Of a stretch of DNA of 64,000 nt, positions 25,603-34,819 are shown one piece after another (within the stretch, counting starts at the first letter, position 1; each line of letters begins with the position of its first letter). The notes beneath the pieces were generated by a model. It did no database searches. It had not been told where the DNA came from and saw only the letters and a list, made by a program, of their open reading frames with translations. The translations under genes were made by a program, and so were the position numbers. The DNA comes from Clostridium sp. OF09-36 (lineage in GTDB: Bacteria > Bacillota > Clostridia > Lachnospirales > Lachnospiraceae), in assembly GCF_003481985.1 (NCBI RefSeq), contig NZ_QUMD01000008.1, positions 62,001 to 126,000 on the forward strand. Reading direction: 5' to 3'.

Positions 25603-25669
25603 TTGACATACAGATATTTTCCAGTATAATGAATCTTGCTTTGTGTTTACTAAAGCTAAACTTTAAAGT
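25603..25669 (+). promoter_or_regulatory. Consensus promoter with downstream palindrome before XRE regulator
   Basis: TTGACA (25603-25608), 16-bp spacer, TATAAT (25625-25630). About 30 bp downstream lies a perfect palindrome ACTTTAAAGT (25660-25669), well placed for autoregulation by the XRE protein. The leader is about 94 nt. Confidence 0.75.
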
Positions 25670-25730
25670 GCATTTTACATTCATTTAATATTTCTAAACT
25701 TTTCGGATAGTATTATCATGGAGGACTGTT

Positions 25731-26264
25731 ATGGATATCGGATCAAAATTAAAGGAGATACGGACGCTAAAGGGTCTGACCCAGGAAGAACTGGCAGACC
25801 GGGCAGAGCTTTCCAAGGGCTTCATCTCCCAGCTGGAACGAAATTTAACCTCTCCTTCCATTGCAACACTCACCGACATCTTACAGTGCCTCGGCACGAC
25901 GCTTGGTGAGTTTTTTAATGAAACTCCGGAAGAGCAGGTCGTATTCGGAAAAGCAGATTATTTTGAAAAATACGATGCGGAATTAAAAAATGAGATCCGC
26001 TGGATCATCCCGAACGCACAGAAAAACATGATGGAACCGATTCTCATTACCTTAGAGGCCGGCGGCTCCACCTACCCGGACAACCCACATGAGGGTGAGG
26101 AATTCGGATATGTACTGCAGGGAAGCATCAACATCCACATCGGAAGCAAGACCTACCGGGCGAAGAAGGGCGAGTCCTTTTACTTTACCCCGGACAAAAA
26201 GCATTACCTTACGAGCCGTCACGGCGCATCGCTGATCTGGGTCAGCACGCCGCCAAGCTTCTAA
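25731..26264 (+). CDS. XRE-family regulator with cupin domain (PuuR-like)
   Basis: 177 residues, GGAGG site. The N-terminal HTH is LKEIRTLKGLTQEELADRAE, then LSKGFISQLERNLTSPSIAT. The C-terminal cupin has HEGEEFGYVLQGSINIHIGS and KGESFYFTPDKKHYLTS. This architecture is that of PuuR and related regulators, in which the cupin senses a small metabolite. It lies immediately before potABCD in the same direction (134-bp spacer), so it very likely controls polyamine uptake. Confidence 0.92.
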   Translation: MDIGSKLKEIRTLKGLTQEELADRAELSKGFISQLERNLTSPSIATLTDILQCLGTTLGEFFNETPEEQVVFGKADYFEKYDAELKNEIRWIIPNAQKNMMEPILITLEAGGSTYPDNPHEGEEFGYVLQGSINIHIGSKTYRAKKGESFYFTPDKKHYLTSRHGASLIWVSTPPSF

Positions 26265-26398
26265 AGCTGACCGGAGCGAACATCGCAAAGGCCGGTAGCC
26301 CGCTTTTGAGAGGGCAGCTGCATATGCAGTCAGCCCAGAGATTGAATATCACATGTAAATGAAAACAAATGTAACCATACTTTAGGAGGAATAATGCG

Positions 26399-27475
26399 AT
26401 GGCTCAGCCCCTGATTGACTTAGTCAACATTTCAAAAAGCTTTGACAACACCATGGTCTTAGACGACCTCAATCTTTCCGTTAAGGAAAATTCTTTCGTA
26501 ACATTACTGGGTCCCAGCGGCTGCGGCAAAACCACAACCCTGCGCATCATCGGCGGATTTGAGACGGCCGACACCGGAAAGGTCATTTTCGACGGAACCG
26601 ATATCAGCAAACTTCCGCCGAATAAGCGCCAGTTAAATACCGTATTCCAGAAATACGCCCTGTTCACCCACATGAACATCGCGGAAAATATCGCATTCGG
26701 CTTAAAGATCAAAGGCAAATCCAAAGCCTACATCGATGACAAGATCAAGTACGCGTTAAAGCTGGTAAACTTAGACGGCTATGAGAAGCGTACCGTAGAC
26801 TCCTTAAGCGGCGGCCAGCAGCAACGTATCGCCATTGCCCGCGCCATCGTAAACGAGCCGCGTCTTCTGCTTTTAGACGAGCCGTTAGGTGCCCTGGACT
26901 TAAAGCTGCGCCAGGACATGCAGTATGAGCTGATCCGCTTAAAGAATGAGCTCGGCATCACCTTCATCTACGTTACCCACGACCAGGAAGAAGCGCTGAC
27001 CATGTCCGACACCATCGTTGTCATGAACCAGGGCTACATCCAGCAGATGGGTACCCCGGAGCAGATCTACAACGAGCCGGAGAACGCATTCGTGGCAGAC
27101 TTCATCGGCGAAAGCAACATTGTCCCGGGCATTATGATTCGCGACGAGCTGGTTGAGATCTTCGGTGCCAAATTTGCCTGCGTGGATAAAGGCTTCGGCA
27201 ACAACACTCCGGTCGATGTTGTCATCCGCCCGGAGGATATCGACCTGGTAGACCCGTCCGAGGGCACGCTGGTCGGCACCTGCACCCACTTGATCTTCAA
27301 GGGTGTTCATTATGAAATGGAAGTCACCACCCCGGACGGCTTCGAGTGGCTGGTACACAGCACCGATATGTGCCCGGTCGGCAAACAGGTCGGCATCAAG
27401 GTGGACCCGTTTGACATCCAGATCATGAACAAACCTGCATCAGAGGATGAGGAGGCCGTAGGAGTCAATGAATAA
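26399..27475 (+). CDS. potA: Spermidine/putrescine ABC transporter ATP-binding protein
   Basis: 358 residues, AGGAGG site. Nucleotide-binding domain with Walker A GPSGCGKTTTL, signature LSGGQQQRIAIARA, Walker B LLLLDEPLGALD and H-loop YVTHDQEEAL, then a C-terminal TOBE-like domain (VVIRPEDIDLV). The PotA subclass is supported by the linked potB, potC and potD genes. The end overlaps the start of potB. It powers polyamine import at the membrane. Confidence 0.95.
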   Translation: MAQPLIDLVNISKSFDNTMVLDDLNLSVKENSFVTLLGPSGCGKTTTLRIIGGFETADTGKVIFDGTDISKLPPNKRQLNTVFQKYALFTHMNIAENIAFGLKIKGKSKAYIDDKIKYALKLVNLDGYEKRTVDSLSGGQQQRIAIARAIVNEPRLLLLDEPLGALDLKLRQDMQYELIRLKNELGITFIYVTHDQEEALTMSDTIVVMNQGYIQQMGTPEQIYNEPENAFVADFIGESNIVPGIMIRDELVEIFGAKFACVDKGFGNNTPVDVVIRPEDIDLVDPSEGTLVGTCTHLIFKGVHYEMEVTTPDGFEWLVHSTDMCPVGKQVGIKVDPFDIQIMNKPASEDEEAVGVNE

Positions 27476-28280
27476 GAAATGGTTAGCCGGACCGTATCTG
27501 GTCTGGATGGTTGGTTTCATCGTCATTCCGCTGATCCTTATCGTGTATTACGGATTGACCGATAAATCTGGAGCATTCACCCTTACCAATGTGCTTTCCA
27601 TCTCCACCCCGGAGCATGTGAAGGCCCTGTGGCTCTCCCTGGGACTTTCCCTGGTGAGCACGGTGATCTGCCTCGTACTTGCTTACCCGCTTGCCATGAT
27701 CCTGCGTAACCGTGGCATCGGCCAGGGAAGCTTTATCGTCTTCATCTTCATTCTTCCGATGTGGATGAACTTTCTGCTGCGCACCCTGGCATGGCAGACT
27801 CTTCTGGAAAAGAGCGGTGTGATCAACGGCATCTTAAGTGCCCTGCACCTGCCAAACCAGAACCTGATCAATACCCCGGGCGCGATCGTGCTTGGTATGG
27901 TTTATAACTTCCTGCCGTTTATGGTCCTTCCGATCTACAACGTGCTTTGCAAGATCGATGATAACACTATCAACGCGGCAAGAGACCTTGGCGCAAGCTT
28001 TACCCAGACACTTCTGTGGGTATGGCTTCCGCTTAGCGTGCCGGGCATCATCAGCGGCATTACCATGGTGTTCGTACCGTCCCTGACCACTTTCGTAATT
28101 TCCAACTTACTGGGCGGCAGCAAGATCCTCCTGATCGGTAATGTCATCGAGCAGGAATTCACCAAGGGCAGCAACTGGAACTTAGGCTCCGGTCTCTCCC
28201 TGGTCCTTATGGTCTTCATTCTGATCAGCATGGCGCTGATCGCAAAATACGATAAAAACGGCGAAGGGAGTACATTCTAA
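27468..28280 (+). CDS. potB: Spermidine/putrescine ABC transporter permease PotB
   Basis: 270 residues, six membrane segments. The permease coupling motif appears as NAARDLGASFTQTLLWVWLP (EAA-type loop). It begins inside the last codons of potA and ends in TAATG shared with potC, so the three are translationally coupled. Confidence 0.95.
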   Translation: MNKKWLAGPYLVWMVGFIVIPLILIVYYGLTDKSGAFTLTNVLSISTPEHVKALWLSLGLSLVSTVICLVLAYPLAMILRNRGIGQGSFIVFIFILPMWMNFLLRTLAWQTLLEKSGVINGILSALHLPNQNLINTPGAIVLGMVYNFLPFMVLPIYNVLCKIDDNTINAARDLGASFTQTLLWVWLPLSVPGIISGITMVFVPSLTTFVISNLLGGSKILLIGNVIEQEFTKGSNWNLGSGLSLVLMVFILISMALIAKYDKNGEGSTF

Positions 28281-29074
28281 TGAGTAAGATCCGACAGAAT
28301 TTCCGGCGTATCCTGCAGGACTTCTACCTGGTGATCATCATGGTGTTTTTGTACGCGCCGATTGCCACCATGGTGGTATTATCCTTTAACAGTTCCAAAT
28401 CCCGTACCCAGTGGGGCGGGTTCACCCTGCAGTGGTACACCCAGATGTTTGCAAGCCGCAACATCATGGCTGCCCTGCAGAATACTTTGCTGATCGCATT
28501 CTTGTCCGCGCTGATCGCCACCATCATCGGCACCGCGGCATCCATCGCGATCAACAGCATGAAACAGATTCCCCAGACCATCGTCATGGGGATCACCAAC
28601 ATTCCGATGCTGAATGCCGATATCGTAACCGGTATCTCCCTGATGCTGGCTTTCCTTGCTTTCGGTATTTCCCTTGGCTTTAAGACCGTGCTGATCGCGC
28701 ACATCACCTTTAATATCCCGTACGTGATCCTAAGCGTCATGCCAAAGCTCAAGCAGACCAACCGCTACACCTATGAAGCGGCCCTGGACCTCGGCGCAAG
28801 CCCGATCCGCGCTTTCTTCAAAGTCGTGTTCCCGGATATCTTACCGGGTGTGCTGTCCGGCTTTTTGCTGGCCTTCACCATGTCTCTGGATGATTTTATC
28901 ATCACCCACTTTACCAGAGGCGCAGGCATCAACACCCTGTCCACCCTGATCTACAGCGAAGTTCGCCGCGGCATCAAGCCGTCTATGTACGCGCTCTCCA
29001 CCGTGATCTTTGCGGTGGTACTGGCACTGCTGCTCATCAGCAATTTTGCACCGAAGAAAAAGCAGGAAGCCTGA
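28280..29074 (+). CDS. potC: Spermidine/putrescine ABC transporter permease PotC
   Basis: 264 residues, six membrane segments. EAA loop: YEAALDLGASPIRAFFKVVF; SLDDFIITHFTRGAG is a usual PotC stretch. It pairs with PotB. The stop codon lies at the beginning of a 25-bp sequence that is repeated 40 bp later in the spacer before potD. Confidence 0.95.
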   Translation: MSKIRQNFRRILQDFYLVIIMVFLYAPIATMVVLSFNSSKSRTQWGGFTLQWYTQMFASRNIMAALQNTLLIAFLSALIATIIGTAASIAINSMKQIPQTIVMGITNIPMLNADIVTGISLMLAFLAFGISLGFKTVLIAHITFNIPYVILSVMPKLKQTNRYTYEAALDLGASPIRAFFKVVFPDILPGVLSGFLLAFTMSLDDFIITHFTRGAGINTLSTLIYSEVRRGIKPSMYALSTVIFAVVLALLLISNFAPKKKQEA

Positions 29075-29135
29075 CACGTTTTGATTTACCAAACAAAACA
29101 GGCAGGATGTCTGACCTTTTTTGATTCACCAAACA
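29071..29135. repeat. Imperfect 25-bp direct repeat, period 40, starting at the potC stop
   Basis: Both copies start CTGAC and contain TTTTGATTtACCAAACA / TTTTGATTcACCAAACA (29071-29095 and 29111-29135). The first includes the potC stop codon. It fits a short local duplication. No T-run hairpin was seen in this spacer. Confidence 0.7.
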
Positions 29136-29200
29136 CCATTTGCTGCTCTGCGAAATGTCAAATAGACAGCACACAACCACACCACTAAGAGGAGATGACT

Positions 29201-30328
29201 ATGAAAAAAAGAGTATTTGCAATTTCCATGGCAGGTCTGACTGCCGCTTCCACTCTTCTTTCCGGCTGCGGTGCATCCGGATCTGCAGGAGGTTCCACTT
29301 CTGCTGCCAATTCCGGCAGTTCTGACGCAGGCGAGCTTTATGTTTACAACTGGGGCGAGTACATTGACGAGGATGTCATTTCCCAGTTCGAGGATGAGAC
29401 CGGCATCAAGGTTATTTACGATATGTTCGAGACCAACGAGGAGATGTACCCGGTCATCGAGGCCGGCGGCGTCAACTATGATGTTGTCTGCCCGTCCGAT
29501 TACATGATCCAGAAAATGCGTGAGAACGACCTGCTTGCTGAGATCAACTTCGACAATGTGCCGAACATCGACCAGATTGACCCGGCTTACATGGAAATGT
29601 CCAAGTCCTTTGACCCGGAGAACAAATACTCCGTTCCTTACTGCTGGGGAACCGTAGGCATCCTTTACAATACCAAGCTGTTAGACGAGCTCGGCGTACC
29701 GGCTCCGACCAAATGGGCAGATCTGTGGGATGAGCGCTTAAGCGGCGAGATCCTCATGCAGGACAGTGTCCGCGACGCCTTCATGGTTGCCTTAAAGAAA
29801 GATGGCTACTCCATGAACAGTGCAAATGAGGACGAGCTCCAGCAGGCGAAGCAGGATCTGGTAGACCAGAAACCGCTCGTTCAGGCTTACGTCATCGACC
29901 AGGTAAGAGACAAGATGATCGGCGGTGAGGCTGCAGTCGGTGTCATTTACTCCGGCGAGATGCTCTACATCCAGGACGAGGTTGCAAACCTGGGACTGGA
30001 TTACGAACTGGAATATGTCATTCCGGAAGAGGGAACCAACCTGTGGCTGGATTCCTGGGTCATTCCGAAAAACGCGAAGAACAAAGAAAACGCAGAGAAA
30101 TGGATCGATTTCTTATGCCGTCCGGAGATTGCAAAAGCAAACTTTGAGTACATCACCTACCCGACCCCGAACAAGGGCGCGTTCGAGCTGTTAGACGAAG
30201 ACCTGCAGAACAACAAGGCAGTCTTCCCGGATATCGATTCCCTGAACAATTCTGAGGTTTACGAGTATCTCGGCGATGAGACCGACAATATCTACAACGA
30301 ACTGTGGAAAGAAATAAAATCCAACTAA
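29201..30328 (+). CDS. potD: Spermidine/putrescine-binding lipoprotein PotD, copy 1
   Basis: 375 residues from the ATG at 29201; the ATG at 29195 is too close to the GAGGAG. Lipoprotein signal with lipobox LLSGC, a Gly/Ser/Ala linker, then the PotD fold: ELYVYNWGEYIDEDVISQFE, YDVVCPSDYMIQKM, PYCWGTVGILYN, DSWVIPKNAKN. It is anchored outside the membrane and delivers polyamine to PotABC. It is followed 27 bp later by a close paralogue, giving one transporter two binding proteins. Confidence 0.94.
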   Translation: MKKRVFAISMAGLTAASTLLSGCGASGSAGGSTSAANSGSSDAGELYVYNWGEYIDEDVISQFEDETGIKVIYDMFETNEEMYPVIEAGGVNYDVVCPSDYMIQKMRENDLLAEINFDNVPNIDQIDPAYMEMSKSFDPENKYSVPYCWGTVGILYNTKLLDELGVPAPTKWADLWDERLSGEILMQDSVRDAFMVALKKDGYSMNSANEDELQQAKQDLVDQKPLVQAYVIDQVRDKMIGGEAAVGVIYSGEMLYIQDEVANLGLDYELEYVIPEEGTNLWLDSWVIPKNAKNKENAEKWIDFLCRPEIAKANFEYITYPTPNKGAFELLDEDLQNNKAVFPDIDSLNNSEVYEYLGDETDNIYNELWKEIKSN

Positions 30329-30355
30329 AAATAAAAGACAGAGGAGATTGAGAAA

Positions 30356-31462
30356 ATGAAAAAAAGATGGATCGCATCTGCTGCGGCTTTATCCGCAGCG
30401 GCACTTACTGTAACCGGCTGCGGAGCTTCCGCTTCCGGCACTGCTCCGGCTGAGGGCTCTGGCTCCGGCGATGCCGGTGAGCTCTACGTTTACAACTGGG
30501 GCGAGTACATTGACGAGAGTGTCATTGATGAATTCGAGGAAGAAACCGGCATTAAGGTTGTCTACGATTTATTCGAGACCAACGAGGAGATGTATCCGGT
30601 CATCGAAGCCGGCGGCATTGCTTACGATGCGGTATGCCCATCCGATTTCATGATCCAGAAGATGCGCGAGCATGACCTCTTAGCCGAGATCAACTTCGAC
30701 AACGTGCCGAACATCGACCAGATCGATCCGCTTTACATGGAGCTTTCCAAATCCTTCGACCCGGAAAACAAATACGCAGTTCCGTATACCTGGGGCACCA
30801 TCGGCATCCTCTACAACAAAGAGCGCCTGCAGGAACTTGGCGTAGAGCCGCCGACCAAATGGTCCGACCTGTGGGATGAGCGCTTAAGCGGTGAAATCCT
30901 CATGCAGGACAGCATCCGCAGTGCCTTCATGACCGGCTTAAAGAAAAACGGCTACTCCTTAAACAGCACCAATCCGGATGAGATCAACAAGGCAAAGCAG
31001 GACCTGATCGACCAGAAGCCGCTGGTACAGGCTTACGTTGTAGACCAGGTAAGAGATAAGATGATCGGCGGCGAGGCTGCAGTCGGCATCATCTACTCCG
31101 GTGAGATGCTTTACATCCAGGGCGAGGACGGCACCGACAATCTCCAGTACGTGATCCCGGAAGAAGGCACCGACCTCTTCATCGACTGCTGGGTCATCCC
31201 GAAAAATGCAAAGAACAAGGAAAACGCAGAGAAGTGGATCAACTTCCTGTGCAGACCGGACATCGCAAAGAAGAACTTTGAGTACATCACCTACTCCACC
31301 CCGAACAAGGGCGCATTCGAGCTGTTAGACGAAGATATGCAGAACAACAAGGCAATCTTCCCGGACATCGACTCCATCAAGAATGCAGAGGTTCTGAAGT
31401 ACCTTGGCGACGATGTGGACGAGATCTACAACGAAGCATGGAAGGAAGTAAAATCTAAGTAA
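30356..31462 (+). CDS. potD: Spermidine/putrescine-binding lipoprotein PotD, copy 2
   Basis: 368 residues, GGAG site, lipobox TVTGC. It is a tandem duplicate of the gene at 29201: long identical runs include QKPLVQAYV and DQVRDKMIGGEAAVG. Differences gather in the signal and linker, around PYTWGTIGILYNKERLQ, and in a shorter loop after MLYIQGED (three residues absent relative to copy 1). Divergence at pocket-facing segments would allow different polyamine preference; this is inference. It is last in the operon, ended by the hairpin at 31535. Confidence 0.93.
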   Translation: MKKRWIASAAALSAAALTVTGCGASASGTAPAEGSGSGDAGELYVYNWGEYIDESVIDEFEEETGIKVVYDLFETNEEMYPVIEAGGIAYDAVCPSDFMIQKMREHDLLAEINFDNVPNIDQIDPLYMELSKSFDPENKYAVPYTWGTIGILYNKERLQELGVEPPTKWSDLWDERLSGEILMQDSIRSAFMTGLKKNGYSLNSTNPDEINKAKQDLIDQKPLVQAYVVDQVRDKMIGGEAAVGIIYSGEMLYIQGEDGTDNLQYVIPEEGTDLFIDCWVIPKNAKNKENAEKWINFLCRPDIAKKNFEYITYSTPNKGAFELLDEDMQNNKAIFPDIDSIKNAEVLKYLGDDVDEIYNEAWKEVKSK

Positions 31463-31534
31463 TTCCATTTCAGACATGACCAAAATTGTGCATCCTGCGG
31501 AACAATTTTGATTTCCCAGGAACTCAGTTCCATG

Positions 31535-31587
31535 AAAAAAAGGAGCTTCGCACTGATGAATAAGTCTCAGTGCAAAGCTCCTTTTTT
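31535..31587. terminator. Terminator of the pot operon
   Basis: Long hairpin: AAAAAAGGAGCTTCGCACTG on the left and CAGTGCAAAGCTCCTTTTTT on the right with one mismatch. T-run on the + strand, A-run on the left, so possibly bidirectional. A second short inverted repeat CAAAATTGT/AACAATTTTG lies just upstream (about 31482-31511). Confidence 0.88.
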
Positions 31588-31653
31588 GATTGTTTACATT
31601 CCAAATCAGCTACCAAAACTATGTCATATTGGAATTTTCCGTTCAGGAAATCC

Positions 31654-31905
31654 CTATCCATGAACAGGGACCATAACTTCCCGGCACCAGTCATCAAATC
31701 CCGGTGGTGTTGAAGTAAATCTCAATTTCCAGCCTTCTTCTGTCTGCTCACGCAGACGGGAGCTCATATTCCGCAGGATCAGCATGACCTTAGCCGGCTT
31801 TGTCTTAAAATAGTCATCAAAATCTTTCGGAGTGCCGTACATGCAGTCCGATGGTCTGCCCTTGGAAAAGATCACTTCCCCCTTTTTGAACACCTTTTTA
31901 TCCAT
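31654..31905 (-). pseudogene. Internally deleted cyclic-nucleotide-binding (CRP-like) protein remnant
   Basis: 83 residues. The start (KKVFKKGEVIFSKGRPSDCM) is the first strand pair of a cAMP-binding-type sensor domain. The sequence then jumps to GTPKDFDDYFKTKPAKVMLI and LRNMSSRLREQTE, which is the C-terminal helix region of the same domain. The central beta-roll, about 60 residues with the ligand-binding loop, is missing while the frame stays open, so this is an in-frame internal deletion rather than a frameshift. A GGAG site remains. A working sensor is unlikely. Confidence 0.65.
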
Positions 31906-32006
31906 AGTTTTATCTCCTTTACACGAAAAGTTTTTCGAATCGCTTTCTTTTTGACACCACCATAGCAGAATGGCGGAAAGGCATTTTTACAACTTGATTT
32001 TGCAGA

Positions 32007-32951
32007 CTAGATCAACCCCAGTGTCCTTGTCACATACAACCAGAAGGTCAATGAAAATGCGCTCGCACAGGTTGTCAGTGCCACGATGCTGGAGGTCAGT
32101 ACTCCGGCATGTCCCATATTGCGGGCCATAACGTAACAGCTGACCGTTGTGCTAGAACCAAGCATGACAAGAATCGCAATCAGTTTCGCCTCCCGGAAGC
32201 CCAGAAGCACGGCCAGCGGAAGAAAGATGGTGCACAAGCCAAACAGCTTCATAAAACTTGCCAGAAATGCCGGTCCCATACCGTTTTTTGCCTCTTTCCA
32301 GTTAAAGGCAGCACCCATTGCCATTAACCCAAGCGGGGTTGCCATGCCTCCAAGGTTCGATACGGTTTTCGTAAAAATAGCTGGTGTAGGAAGATGAAGG
32401 ACTGACCACAGCGCACCAAATACGATACCCAGAATGATCGGATTCGTCACGATCCCCTTCAGCGTTTTTTTCACCAGTGCCGGACTCATACCATCCTGTC
32501 CTGGTTTTGTAAAGGAGAGCACAACAACTGCCATAATGTTATAAAGCGGCACACTTCCGATGATCATGAGTGGCGCCATGCCCGAATTCCCATAGATATT
32601 AGTAATAAATGCAATGCCCAGAATTGCCGCGCTGCTGCGGTATGTGCCCTGAATAAACTCGCCACGCAGGGATTTGTCCTTCAATGTCAGGGAAAGCAGT
32701 GTTGCGATCAAGATACTTAAAATAGTAGCCGAGAAACAGAACGCTACAAATTTCCCATCCCAGGCACTTGCAAAATCCTGCTTTGCAAGATCTCCGAAAA
32801 GCAGCACCGGCAACGCCACCTTAAACACAAACTGGTTGAGTCCGTCGATCATATTTTCTCTTAAGATTCCTGTTCTCCGAAACACCATGCCAAGTACCAT
32901 AAGCAAAAAGACCGGCATGGTCGCATTCAGACTAAACATCAGATTTTCCAT
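32007..32951 (-). CDS. AEC (auxin efflux carrier) family transporter
   Basis: 314 residues, about ten membrane segments in two repeats (PVFLLMVLGMVFRRTGIL; PIILGIVFGALWSVLHLP; LGLMAMGAAFNWKEAKNG; MLGSSTTVSCYVMARNMG). Bacterial AEC members move malate, malonate and other dicarboxylates. It stands downstream of the tartrate-dehydratase operon on the same strand but beyond a terminator at 33111, so it probably has its own promoter. A role in exporting or importing the C4 acid linked to tartrate breakdown is a reasonable guess. Confidence 0.88.
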   Translation of the reverse strand: MENLMFSLNATMPVFLLMVLGMVFRRTGILRENMIDGLNQFVFKVALPVLLFGDLAKQDFASAWDGKFVAFCFSATILSILIATLLSLTLKDKSLRGEFIQGTYRSSAAILGIAFITNIYGNSGMAPLMIIGSVPLYNIMAVVVLSFTKPGQDGMSPALVKKTLKGIVTNPIILGIVFGALWSVLHLPTPAIFTKTVSNLGGMATPLGLMAMGAAFNWKEAKNGMGPAFLASFMKLFGLCTIFLPLAVLLGFREAKLIAILVMLGSSTTVSCYVMARNMGHAGVLTSSIVALTTCASAFSLTFWLYVTRTLGLI

Positions 32952-33110
32952 ATGCGTTTACCTCATTTTCCCACAAGAATTTAACACCTTCACAGCTGTA
33001 TTTTATAGTGGCAAGCTTACCATCTTTCATTATCTTTATCACTGTGATTTGCTAAACTTTAATATACACTGAAAAATCGGTTTTTGTCAATCGCAGGTAA
33101 AGGGAACACA

Positions 33111-33153
33111 AAAACAGGCGCTGCAAAGAAGGGAGTTTTGCAGCGCCTGTTTT
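33111..33153. terminator. Terminator after ttdB
   Basis: Arms AAAACAGGCGCTGCAAA (33111-33127) and TTTGCAGCGCCTGTTTT (33137-33153): a 17-bp stem with T-runs available on both strands. It lies 60 bp past the ttdB stop. Confidence 0.88.
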
Positions 33154-33213
33154 CTTTTTCGGCAAAATTTGGACATTACATTTGGTTGAAATGAATTCTT
33201 GATCGGGTAAAGC

Positions 33214-33839
33214 TTATTTAATGAAGCTTACATGCTTGCAGATCTCTTCGATCGCTTTTTCTTTTCTCTCGTTGAAAACAACTTTGTTTTCTTCAAAGAG
33301 ATTGCGTCCCTCGGTATCGATGGATACGATCAGCGGGCCAAACTCTTTCACTCGGCAGTTCCACAGAGTCTCCGGCATACCTAAGTCTCTCCACTCTGCG
33401 CAGACGATCTCTTCTACCTCAGTTGCTGCCACAACAGCATTTCCAGCCGGGAATACACAGTGGATTGCTTTGTAGTTCTTGCAGGCATACTCGGTGTTCG
33501 GACCCATACCGCCCTTACCGATGATAACCTTGACACCGGTTTTCTCAACAAATTCTTTCTCGAATTTTTCCATACGCATGGAAGTGGTCGGGCCTACAGA
33601 AACCATCTCGAACTTATCATTCTCCAGCGGACGAATGATCGGGCTGCGTGGAAGATTGCTGCGTCGCGTACATCCACCGGCAGCTCCCGGCCCCCCTCTA
33701 CCAGACGGCGGTGTGCCACGTCACGGCAAGTTGTCATGCTTCCATTTAAGTATACGATATCACCAATATGAATATCCTTTAAATCCTCCTCAGAGATCGG
33801 AGTCGTCAAAATTTTCTTTCCATCTTTCAGTTCTAACAT
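33214..33839 (-). pseudogene. ttdB: L(+)-tartrate dehydratase / class I fumarase beta subunit, one frameshift
   Basis: It starts at 33839, sharing the A of TAATG with the alpha-subunit stop. The first part reads ILTTPISEEDLKDIHIGDIV, then SMTTCRDVAHRRLVE and DVRDAAIFHA; the second part VSVGPTTSMRMEKFEKEFVE, then GKGGMGPNTEYACKNYKAIH and RVKEFGPLIVSIDTEG. The frame breaks near 33645; adding one base makes IFHAGPIIRPLEND and a 208-residue protein. The sequence closely follows E. coli TtdB as I remember it. With TtdA it dehydrates L-tartrate to oxaloacetate using a 4Fe-4S cluster held by the alpha subunit; fumarase activity is the alternative. Confidence 0.85.
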
Positions 33840-34741
33840 TATAAAGTCACCCCCGAATGTGTAGTAATGGTATAGTTCAGATCCTTATCAAAGATGATGT
33901 GTCCGCGGCGGTGGGACCAGCATCCTACATTGACAGCCACACCAATGGTAGATGGATGTCTTGCGGTGTTCTCGATATGTACACCCATAACGGAGTACTT
34001 GCCGCCCATACCCTGCGGTCCAAGACCAATCGCATTGATGCCATCTTCCAGAAGCTTCTCCATGGAAGCGGCACGCTCGTTCTCGTTGTGGCTTCCCAGC
34101 GGACGCATCAGCGCTTTCTTGGAAAGCAGTGCTGCAGTCTCAACAGAGGTTGCAACGCCGACACCAACCAGAAGCGGCGGGCATGCATTTAAACCATAGG
34201 AAGTCATGACATCCATAACGAAACGGGTCACGCCCTCATAACCGGCACCTGGCATCAGGACCATAGCTTTACCCGGAAGCGTACAGCCGCCGCCTGCCAT
34301 GTATGTGTAGATCTCGCACTTGTCGCTGTCCGGAACGATATCCCAGAACACGGTCGGGGTACCCTTACCTACGTTCTTTCCGGTGTTGTACTCATCAAAA
34401 GTCTCTACACTGTTGTGACGAAGCGGTGCCTCGAAGGTTGCCTTTACCACTGCCTCTTTTAACAGCGCCTCCAGCTCACCGATCAGCGGGAATTTTGTTC
34501 CGCATTTTACCCAGAACTGCAGCACACCGGTGTCCTGGCAGCTCGGACGGTTTAAGGTCTTTGCCAGTACCTGGTTCTTCTTCATGGTCTCATAAATTAC
34601 TTTGGACAGCGGGCTGTCCTCCTTCTCTGCCAGTTCGTCTAACTTGGCAATGATGTCGTCCGGCAGTACCTTACCGATATGGGATACAAAATTCGCCATA
34701 TATGTGGTAAGCTGCTCAACCTGTTTTTCTTTGCTGCTCAT
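33839..34741 (-). CDS. ttdA: L(+)-tartrate dehydratase / class I fumarase alpha subunit
   Basis: 300 residues from the ATG at 34741 (AGGAG 10 bp upstream). Fe-S dehydratase signatures: NRPSCQDTGVLQFWVKCGTK, then APLRHNSVETFDEYNTGKNV and YMAGGGCTLPGKAMVLMPGA, with NACPPLLVGVGVATSVETAA and MGVHIENTARHPSTIGVAVN. Cysteines in SCQDTG, GGGC and NVGCW fit the 4Fe-4S ligands. It closely resembles E. coli TtdA. The neighbouring SLC13 transporter and the divergent LysR gene mirror the ttdR-ttdABT layout, which favours tartrate over fumarate, though that is not proven. Confidence 0.9.
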   Translation of the reverse strand: MSSKEKQVEQLTTYMANFVSHIGKVLPDDIIAKLDELAEKEDSPLSKVIYETMKKNQVLAKTLNRPSCQDTGVLQFWVKCGTKFPLIGELEALLKEAVVKATFEAPLRHNSVETFDEYNTGKNVGKGTPTVFWDIVPDSDKCEIYTYMAGGGCTLPGKAMVLMPGAGYEGVTRFVMDVMTSYGLNACPPLLVGVGVATSVETAALLSKKALMRPLGSHNENERAASMEKLLEDGINAIGLGPQGMGGKYSVMGVHIENTARHPSTIGVAVNVGCWSHRRGHIIFDKDLNYTITTHSGVTL

Positions 34742-34819
34742 CGTTTTGATCTCCTTTCTTGTGAAACATAAATTCATGTGAATATGTTGTGTTTATAATT
34801 TTATTTATTCCAATTCCGT

